Of a stretch of DNA of 9,905 bases, positions 1 through 5,681 are shown in pieces; the first letter of the stretch is position 1; each line of letters begins with the position of its first letter. The DNA is from JAZLGI01 sp045616225. GTDB taxonomy: Bacteria; Spirochaetota; Spirochaetia; Sphaerochaetales; Sphaerochaetaceae. The notes under the pieces are model-generated. The model saw nothing but the letters and a program-made list of their open reading frames with translations. It was not told the origin of the DNA and made no database searches. A program made the position numbers and the translations under genes. The stretch lies in contig JAZLGI010000025.1 in the NCBI GenBank assembly GCA_045616225.1, forward strand, positions 1 through 9,905, in the 5' to 3' direction.

Positions 1-1
1 A

Positions 2-637
2 ATGAATAAAAATGACTGTATTATTCGTTTAGAGAAGAAGGAAGATTACCGTGAGGTAGAAAATCTTGTAAGAGAGAGTTTTTGGAATGTGTACCGTCCC
101 GGGTGTCTGGAACATTATGTTTTGAAAAGCTTGCGAAACGATCCGGACTTTGTACCGGAGCTTGATTTCGTGATGGAAATGGACGGCAGGATTATTGGTC
201 AAAATGTTTTTGTAAGAACTGTTATTAAAGCAGATGACGGCAGAGATATTCCTATCATGACAATGGGACCGATATGCATTTCCCCGGAGTTAAAAAGACA
301 GGGATACGGAAAATTTCTGCTTGACTACTCACTTAAAAAAGCTAAAGAGCTCGGTTGCGGTGCTGTCTGCTTTGAAGGGAATATTCTGTTCTACGGAAAG
401 AGCGGATTTACTTATGCAAGTGAGTACGGTATCAGGTATCACGGGCTCCCTGAAGGAGAAGATGCATCATTCTTTCTTTGCAAGGAACTGATTCCGGGAT
501 ATCTTGACGGAGTCACCGGAGAATATGCAACGCCAAGGGGTTACTTTGTTTGTGACGAACAACCTGAAGAGTTTGCAGCTTATGAAGCTACATTTCCGGA
601 AAAAGAGAAACTTAAGCTTCCGGGACAACTGATCTAA
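2..637 (+). CDS. GNAT-family N-acetyltransferase (YhbS-like)
   Basis: A 211-residue protein with the acetyl-CoA-binding signature of the GNAT fold. A beta strand ending ICISPEL (91-97) is followed by the pyrophosphate loop KRQGYG (98-103, pattern R/K-x-x-G-x-G) and a helix. The later FYGKSGF (130-136) matches the FY-x-x-x-GF segment typical of YhbS-like (COG3153) GNATs. The substrate cannot be read from the sequence; family members acetylate small molecules or protein amines in the cytosol. The start is uncertain: the ATG lies at base 2, no ribosome site is visible, and the frame may continue beyond the left edge, although the N-terminus looks natural for the family. It converges on the LanM-like gene at 773-2482 with a hairpin between them. 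Nothing ties it to the RiPP locus except proximity; a self-resistance role is possible but unsupported. Confidence 0.85.
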   Translation: MNKNDCIIRLEKKEDYREVENLVRESFWNVYRPGCLEHYVLKSLRNDPDFVPELDFVMEMDGRIIGQNVFVRTVIKADDGRDIPIMTMGPICISPELKRQGYGKFLLDYSLKKAKELGCGAVCFEGNILFYGKSGFTYASEYGIRYHGLPEGEDASFFLCKELIPGYLDGVTGEYATPRGYFVCDEQPEEFAAYEATFPEKEKLKLPGQLI

Positions 638-638
638 A

Positions 639-677
639 CGAAAAAATACCCACGACTGTATATGCGGTCGTGGGTAT
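639..677 (-). terminator. Rho-independent terminator between convergent genes
   Basis: A perfect 11-bp stem (646-656 pairing with 667-677, ATACCCACGAC / GTCGTGGGTAT) encloses a 10-nt loop. On the minus strand the stem is followed by a run of T (the A run at 641-645), so the polarity suits the end of the minus-strand LanM-like gene, about 95 nt past its stop codon. On the plus strand the stem is followed by CAATTG with no T run, so for the acetyltransferase it would be only a weak terminator. Confidence 0.85.
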
Positions 678-772
678 CAATTGCAAATTATAAAAAAGCA
701 AAGATAAAAACGCAACGTATGCTTTTGAATGTTCATCTTATCCCATGGTCTGTTTGCAAAGTCGGGAGAGAT

Positions 773-2482
773 TTAATTATTATCTGAAAGCAGTAAGTGT
801 TTTATGTACTGTGCTGCTTGTTCTGCTTCTTGCCTTTTTGTTCCGCCGGTTGTGCGCTCAAGACTGAAAAGTCCTACTATGGCAAGTTTTTCAGCTCTTT
901 GTCTGAGCTCGGAGTTGTTTTCTTTATTAGCATAGATTTCCGCACAGCGCTTTGCCACGGCCAAACTGCCGTTGTCTACATCAGGAGGCAAATCCTTTTG
1001 TTTGATTTTTTCGTTGAGATTCAGCCAAAAGTATTCTCCGTTCGGGGCTTGCTGAAGTAAGCTTTCCCAGTAGTTTACAAAATCTTCACCATCTTTGAAT
1101 TCTTGCTTTTCACTGCACCCCAGAAGTGTTTTAATAAGCCTTTCTTCAAAATGTTTGTTTGCTTCGGATAATAGTTCAAGCCTTTCAAAAGCCATTTCAG
1201 AAGGGCTCTTTGCAAAGAAATTTCTTACCAGCAGATTATCGTCTTCTCCGTACAGATCTTTTGAAGAAAAGTAAGTGTAAAAATATGGATGGTTGCCATT
1301 TATCAACAACGATTTTTCATAGTTGCAAACTGCAGTAGAGTTTGGGAAATCAGTATTCCTTATTGAATCTGAATATCCTTCAGGCTCATCTGTGTGCAGT
1401 TTTCTGATCCATAAATCATAGTATTCGCTTTTCCTTAATACTTTTCTGACTTTAAAGCCTTCTGCCTTCTTAACCTCATTAAGGACGGCCTCTTTGTTTG
1501 ACATGAGTGTGTCATAACCAAAGGAGAATCCTTTTAAGAAAGAATCTTCAAGTTTCTTGTCAAAAGAAATACCTCCTGTCATTTTCAGAGGGCTGTAAGT
1601 TGTTTCAACAATAGATTTTCCCAGAACAGATCTGTTAAGGTAAAAGGAGTAACCTGTATCTGATTTTTTGCCATACTGTAATTCATCTACCGGATTTAAA
1701 TCCAAAGGTTGAAAAAGCATCTCAACATCAACAATTGAAGGAACTTTGCCCAAAGGAATAATATTTTGGAAATGCAAATCAGACAGTCCCAGGGCTTTTG
1801 CCAAAGAGGCTACTATTCCGAGGTTCTCAAAGTATTTTGGAGCCTCTTCCGGGGTAGGCTTCTTTTTGACAATGTACTCACTGAACCCGCATGAATTTGA
1901 ATCAGCCCAACATTTTGGAACTCTTACTTTTTCATTGAAGAACTTGTCCAGGAATTGTCCCAGCCAAATATCTGTGCGGCAGTCGTGCTTTTTATAAACA
2001 AACTTACCGGAATCAGTACTGACTTTAAGTACACTACGACCGTTTTTGTATCCCTTGGAAGATGATAAAGATATTTTGTTTATCTCTGTTATTTCTTTTC
2101 CCGCAAAGAGTGTCTTTTCTATGTTTTTTCTGTTTTTGCAAAAGTCTGAAATGAAAGTATTAATGAACTTTTCAAAATCTCTTAAAGTTGTATCAACAAG
2201 TTTACAAGGTATTAATGATGCTTCTAGTTTTTGTCTTGCTTTTACAATTTCTTCACCCGGCGCCAAAGCAGGCTCTATTTCATAAAAAGGGTTTATCTTT
2301 GCAAGTTTTGTTCTCAGAGCTTTATCAATAAAAGGCTGAAACAGATAATTCAGCCTTAAAAGAAGAGCATTCAAAATACTCTGTTTTGCCTTAGGAGTGT
2401 CAAAATAAGGTATTTTCTCTTTGAAAAACGAGGTTTCAAATTTATTTACTACGTCAAGGAAATAATTATCTATTGTCATCAT
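773..2482 (-). CDS. LanM-type dehydratase, cyclase-less (LanM3)
   Basis: A 569-residue protein homologous to the dehydratase (DUF4135) domain of class II lanthipeptide synthetases, which phosphorylate precursor Ser/Thr and then eliminate phosphate. Kinase-like residues are all present: FVYKKHD with K164, D235-L-H237-F-Q-N240, and VDVE with D252. Their spacing (71 and 17 residues) is close to CylM (73 and 17, from memory). The elimination motif is R346-KVL-R350-K-S352: both arginines are kept, and Ser replaces the usual Thr. The GDIPYF motif reads GNHPYF (396-401). After about residue 480 only the beginning of a LanC-like domain remains (an NGSLAVAKRCAEIY helix resembling the first cyclase helices), against roughly 380 cyclase residues in the LanM at 3017. 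No zinc-site motif exists. There is no clear ribosome site before the tandem ATG-ATG. The gene is divergent from the precursor operon. The reading frame is intact, so it is either a specialised dehydratase/kinase or an early-stage relic. Confidence 0.85.
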   Translation of the reverse strand: MMTIDNYFLDVVNKFETSFFKEKIPYFDTPKAKQSILNALLLRLNYLFQPFIDKALRTKLAKINPFYEIEPALAPGEEIVKARQKLEASLIPCKLVDTTLRDFEKFINTFISDFCKNRKNIEKTLFAGKEITEINKISLSSSKGYKNGRSVLKVSTDSGKFVYKKHDCRTDIWLGQFLDKFFNEKVRVPKCWADSNSCGFSEYIVKKKPTPEEAPKYFENLGIVASLAKALGLSDLHFQNIIPLGKVPSIVDVEMLFQPLDLNPVDELQYGKKSDTGYSFYLNRSVLGKSIVETTYSPLKMTGGISFDKKLEDSFLKGFSFGYDTLMSNKEAVLNEVKKAEGFKVRKVLRKSEYYDLWIRKLHTDEPEGYSDSIRNTDFPNSTAVCNYEKSLLINGNHPYFYTYFSSKDLYGEDDNLLVRNFFAKSPSEMAFERLELLSEANKHFEERLIKTLLGCSEKQEFKDGEDFVNYWESLLQQAPNGEYFWLNLNEKIKQKDLPPDVDNGSLAVAKRCAEIYANKENNSELRQRAEKLAIVGLFSLERTTGGTKRQEAEQAAQYIKHLLLSDNN

Positions 2483-2496
2483 TTTGACTTATATTT

Positions 2497-2525
2497 ACTG
2501 TATCACATTGAACAAGAGCATTCAA
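2497..2525 (-). promoter_or_regulatory. Candidate promoter for the minus-strand LanM-like gene
   Basis: On the minus strand, TTGAAT (plus 2520-2525) and TACAGT (plus 2497-2502) are separated by 17 bp. Each matches the sigma-70-type consensus at four of six positions, and they lie upstream of the ATG at 2480-2482. The match is modest and is offered only as the best candidate in this intergenic region. Confidence 0.35.
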
Positions 2526-2526
2526 T
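2507..2526. promoter_or_regulatory. Dyad in the divergent intergenic region, possible operator
   Basis: A perfect 6-bp inverted repeat, ATTGAA (2507-2512) and TTCAAT (2521-2526), is separated by 8 bases. It overlaps the candidate minus-strand -35 box and lies about 50 bp upstream of the precursor gene -10 box. Position and symmetry suit a regulator binding both divergent promoters, but the arms are AT-rich and short enough to arise by chance, and no regulator gene is in the window. Confidence 0.3.
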
Positions 2527-2551
2527 TTGCATTAAGTGGGTTTCCTTAGGG

Positions 2552-2580
2552 TTTCAAGATCTTTCCAAGTGGTGTATAAT
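2552..2580 (+). promoter_or_regulatory. Promoter of the precursor peptide operon
   Basis: A perfect TATAAT -10 box lies at 2575-2580. The hexamer 17 bp upstream, TTTCAA (2552-2557), matches the -35 consensus poorly (three of six), which may mean activator dependence. Transcription would begin near 2587, leaving a very short leader of about 16 nt before the ATG at 2603. Confidence 0.55.
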
Positions 2581-2590
2581 TATAAAAAAA

Positions 2591-2596
2591 AGGAGG
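2591..2596 (+). promoter_or_regulatory. Consensus Shine-Dalgarno site of the precursor gene
   Basis: AGGAGG, a full anti-SD match, lies 6 nt before the ATG at 2603. It is much stronger than the sites of the other genes here, consistent with the high translation needed for a precursor peptide, and it fixes the start. Confidence 0.8.
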
Positions 2597-2602
2597 GCTT
2601 GA

Positions 2603-2923
2603 ATGACAGATTTTAAAGGCATTCTTGAAAAAATCAAGAAAGATGAAGACCTTAAAAAACAGTTTGCTGCAGCAGTAAAGGATAATAAAGCAATTGAATT
2701 CCTTAATAGCATCGGATGCAATACGTCCAGGGAAGAAATTGAAGCCTTTATCAAAACCAAGAAAGGCGAGTTAAGCGATGACGATCTTGCAAATGTCTCA
2801 GGCGGATGTGGAACAATTACTTTTACAGCTGTTTTGATTTCAGTGGTTTTCCTCGGTGGCGGATGTGCTGCATGTACATTGATTAACAAAGGTTTTGAAT
2901 CCAATTCTTCATGTATAACGTGA
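2603..2923 (+). CDS. Lanthipeptide precursor with Nif11-type leader
   Basis: A 106-residue peptide. Residues 1 to about 50 resemble the Nif11 leader family (charged amphipathic helix with FKGILEKIKKDEDLKKQF, then an IEFLNSIG segment and EEIEAFI), the leader type used by prochlorosins. LSDDDLANVSGG ends at residue 68 with a double-glycine site for a C39-type peptidase. The predicted core (69-106) has 38 residues with four Cys (C69, C88, C91, C104) and nine Ser/Thr (T71, T73, T75, S80, T92, S100, S102, S103, T106). It is hydrophobic in its first half, with a GGG at 85-87 and CTL at 91-93. C69 is the first core residue and so has no core Ser/Thr before it. The gene is first in its operon, with a consensus SD site and an attenuator-like hairpin directly after it. 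The precursor call is firm; ring pattern and activity are not deducible. Confidence 0.9.
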   Translation: MTDFKGILEKIKKDEDLKKQFAAAVKDNKAIEFLNSIGCNTSREEIEAFIKTKKGELSDDDLANVSGGCGTITFTAVLISVVFLGGGCAACTLINKGFESNSSCIT

Positions 2924-2929
2924 TTTACC

Positions 2930-2998
2930 GAGCTTTTTGATTTCTAAGAAAGGATTTAGATCGTTTATTCAGTCTGAATCCTTTTTTAGTAAAAGCTC
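2930..2998 (+). terminator. Attenuator-like hairpin between precursor and LanM1 genes
   Basis: An inner 12-bp stem (2949-2960 with 2973-2984, one G-T pair) with a 12-nt loop runs into a T run (2982-2987), the form of a leaky intrinsic terminator. An outer perfect 8-bp repeat, GAGCTTTT (2930-2937) and AAAAGCTC (2991-2998), encloses it and ends 8 nt before the LanM1 ribosome site. A partial terminator here would make precursor mRNA more abundant than synthetase mRNA, as is common in lanthipeptide operons, and may protect the 3' end of the short transcript. Confidence 0.7.
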
Positions 2999-3016
2999 AG
3001 AAAAACGGAGAGTATT

Positions 3017-5656
3017 ATGGGTTCAAAACCGGAAAGCTTTTTTGTTGAACAAACAGAAAAGACTCTTTTTACAAAAAAATACAGTTATGTTTTTTCAGAA
3101 AAAGCAATTATCCAAACAAAAAACCGTCTGGAAAAAATTCTTAACTCCATTTGTTCTGATTTTTGCAAAATAGAAGCAAAAAGGCTTGCATTGCAGGAAA
3201 ATGTATTTGCATTTATTGAACCTGAACTTTTAACTGAAGAAGAGATTTCAAGTGCGGAGGATAAGCTTTTTTCTTTGTTCAAAGAAAACAAATATCCTGT
3301 ATTGTTTGACAAAATGCAAAAAGCTTTTGAGTTGTTCGTAAAAAACTACAACCTTTTGGCAGACAGAATAGATGAAAAGAAAGATGAAATTGAAAAAACT
3401 TTCTTTGACGGAAAGTCCTTTTCTGAAGTAACAGATCTTATATTCGACTCAAGGGAAACAGTCTGCGGCAGTACTTGTCCTATGGTTATTGTAGTTACCC
3501 GAAACGGAAAGTTTATTTACAAACCACATGATTGTTCTCTGGATTTTTTCTTTCATGATTTGAACAACAGATATTTCAGTACTTGTTTTAAAACTCCTGA
3601 AGTTGTCAAGGGTGGAGAAGAATACGGGTTCTGTGAATTTATCACAAATACTGTTGCCACAAATGTTCAGGACACTGAAAAGTTTTACAGGAATATGGGA
3701 TCTTTTACTGCACTTCTTTCCATAATTCAGGGAAAAGACTGTCATCTGAAAAATGTATTTGTCAACAACACTTTCCCGGTTCCCGTAGATCTTGAAATGA
3801 TTGTCAGTCCGAGCCTGTCTTTAACTGACCAGGATGATCCTGAACTTTTAGACTATTCCCTCAGCTGTGCTCCCATCGGGATCTTACCGTGTCAGACTAC
3901 TGAAGGACACGAATACAGCCCTTTATTAAGTATTGAAGACTCAGAAGTATGCTGTGCTCCTGTAGTAAACGGGGTAAAACAGACTGTACTTGATTATAAA
4001 GAGTCCTTTATTGAAGGGTTTACTGAAACTTTCAAATATTGTCTTTCAATTAAAAAAGAACTGTTAAAGTGGGCCGGACAATTAAAAGATGTCCACATGC
4101 GAGTTGTTTACGGACAGAAGCAAACCCACAGCAAAATAACCGAGTATCTGAATGCATATCAAAACCTTGTTTCAATTGAAAACCGGGATGCTGCCTGTTC
4201 CAAAACTATGGAAAGCCTTGATTTATTATACGGGAATGAGCAAATAAGCAGGCAGTGTTTAAAATGCGACATATTAGGTGAATATCCTTATTTTTATGCC
4301 AAGTACGGTGAAAAAAACCTTTACGGCCTTTTTGGTATGAAGATTGATAACCACTATACCGATACTCCTCTTAATGAGCTTACAAAAGCCATAAACAGGC
4401 AGAATGAGGCATTTCTCGGCTTTAATTTAAAGCTGATAGAAAAGTCTTTTTCAGATTGTTTGACAGACAAAAAAGAAACAAAGAAAAACCTTGAAAATGA
4501 TTTGTCCCTTGATGATAGAATTCATGACATATACCTGAAAATCAGAGATCACTTTATTGCTACTCCTTCAGGAGATTGTGTCCTTATAGGACAATCAAAA
4601 GGCAACCCGATCAATATGGTAGCCAACCTGGGATCAGACGGAAAGTTGGGCTTTGCACTGTTTCTGATATCTTATTCGAAAACGTGTAAGGACAGCTCTG
4701 TCAGAGAAGAGGCTTTGAGCTATGCAAACATTCTCATTCAGAAAGTAGAGAACTATGTTTCAAGGGTAGAAAAATATCAACAGATTGGAGACTGTGAAGG
4801 TTTGTCTGGCTCTTTAAAATGTGCCCTTCTTATAAAAAGAATTACAAACAGCAACATTACCGATTATTTAATAGAAATCCTCTGTAAAAGAATTTCAGAA
4901 CTGGATATGGAATATGTAATAGGTGCAGATAAGTATTACGGTCTCAGCGGTTTGATTTCCGTTTACTGCAGATTTGACGAAATACCTGAAAGAAAACAAA
5001 TGGTAACAAAGTTTGCCAATAGGTTGCTTGAACTTAAAACAGTGAAATACAAAGATCTTGTTCTCTGGGATTGTGATATGAAAAAGAACCCTCTCGGAGG
5101 GGCTGCACATGGAATGATAGGTATTTTCCAGGCTCTGTATCTGGCTTATGAATTAACAGGAAATGAAGAATATAAAAAAGCATCCTTTGATGCACTTAAA
5201 TTTGAAACCGAATCATTCAGCGAGAAATTGGGAACCTGGCCTGATTTAAGAGTGAAAGACCGGGAGAACAAAGTCATGAATGGTTTTTGTACAGGAGCTC
5301 CGGGAGAAGGAAGTATGCTTTTGTCTTTGAACGAGTATAAAGGTAGTATTCCGGACTATGATAAAAACCTTAACAGAGCAATAGATTTTTGTATGAGTCA
5401 TGATGTTTACAGAGACCATCTTTGCTGCGGAAATGCTGCTTCTGCAGATTTTATGGTTGATCTTTATAACAATACAGGTGATACAAAATATATGGACAAG
5501 GCAAGAGCCTTGCTCTGTACAAATAAGGAATATGCATACTTGCCGGATACTGATAGAAACACCTTTGTAGGCAGTTTGATATTCGGGGCTGCAGGAGTAG
5601 GATATGAGCTGTTGAGATTACAAAATCCTTCTCTTTTGCCATCTGTTTTAATTTAG
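3017..5656 (+). CDS. lanM: Class II lanthipeptide synthetase, CCG-type cyclase (LanM1)
   Basis: An 879-residue two-domain LanM. The N-terminal dehydratase has the kinase-like residues K169 (KFIYKPHD), D241-C-H243-L-K-N246 and D258 (VDLE), spaced as in CylM. The elimination motif is abnormal: R362-VVY-G366-Q-K368 replaces R-xxx-R-x-T, so the residues matching CylM R510 and T512 are Gly and Lys. The GDIPYF motif reads GEYPYF (421-426). The C-terminal LanC-like cyclase (about 500-879) is complete, with GLSG repeats, AAHGMIG (H698), FCTGAPG (C758) and CCGNAA (C803, C804). Three Cys zinc ligands in place of Cys-Cys-His define the ProcM-like CCG group, known for promiscuous cyclisation. The ATG at 3017 follows GGAG (3007-3010) by 6 nt. 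The gene lies 93 nt after the precursor gene. It probably acts mainly as the cyclase; kinase activity may remain. Confidence 0.93.
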   Translation: MGSKPESFFVEQTEKTLFTKKYSYVFSEKAIIQTKNRLEKILNSICSDFCKIEAKRLALQENVFAFIEPELLTEEEISSAEDKLFSLFKENKYPVLFDKMQKAFELFVKNYNLLADRIDEKKDEIEKTFFDGKSFSEVTDLIFDSRETVCGSTCPMVIVVTRNGKFIYKPHDCSLDFFFHDLNNRYFSTCFKTPEVVKGGEEYGFCEFITNTVATNVQDTEKFYRNMGSFTALLSIIQGKDCHLKNVFVNNTFPVPVDLEMIVSPSLSLTDQDDPELLDYSLSCAPIGILPCQTTEGHEYSPLLSIEDSEVCCAPVVNGVKQTVLDYKESFIEGFTETFKYCLSIKKELLKWAGQLKDVHMRVVYGQKQTHSKITEYLNAYQNLVSIENRDAACSKTMESLDLLYGNEQISRQCLKCDILGEYPYFYAKYGEKNLYGLFGMKIDNHYTDTPLNELTKAINRQNEAFLGFNLKLIEKSFSDCLTDKKETKKNLENDLSLDDRIHDIYLKIRDHFIATPSGDCVLIGQSKGNPINMVANLGSDGKLGFALFLISYSKTCKDSSVREEALSYANILIQKVENYVSRVEKYQQIGDCEGLSGSLKCALLIKRITNSNITDYLIEILCKRISELDMEYVIGADKYYGLSGLISVYCRFDEIPERKQMVTKFANRLLELKTVKYKDLVLWDCDMKKNPLGGAAHGMIGIFQALYLAYELTGNEEYKKASFDALKFETESFSEKLGTWPDLRVKDRENKVMNGFCTGAPGEGSMLLSLNEYKGSIPDYDKNLNRAIDFCMSHDVYRDHLCCGNAASADFMVDLYNNTGDTKYMDKARALLCTNKEYAYLPDTDRNTFVGSLIFGAAGVGYELLRLQNPSLLPSVLI

Positions 5657-5663
5657 CTATAAT
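5636..5663 (+). promoter_or_regulatory. Internal promoter ahead of LanM2
   Basis: TTGCCA (5636-5641, five of six against TTGACA) and a perfect TATAAT (5658-5663) are separated by 16 bp. They straddle the last codons of LanM1 and its stop. Initiation near 5670 would give a leader of about a dozen bases before the LanM2 start. This is the best-scoring sigma-70-type promoter noticed by eye in the window. Confidence 0.5.
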
Positions 5664-5681
5664 GAAAGTCAGAGGTTGAAT

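Noticed and set aside
651..659. CACGACTGT shared by the 646-677 terminator and the element hairpin at 9711-9719
   Set aside because: Only nine bases match and the surrounding stems differ; best taken as chance.
773..2482. LanM3 as a plain pseudogene
   Set aside because: The frame is uninterrupted for 569 codons, the kinase residues and both elimination arginines are kept, and a proper terminator follows. Truncation of the cyclase alone does not show loss of function.
2554..2904. 116-codon minus-strand frame opposite the precursor gene
   Set aside because: The plus-strand precursor has a consensus SD, a Nif11 leader and an SGG site. The antisense frame shows no family features and is a shadow.
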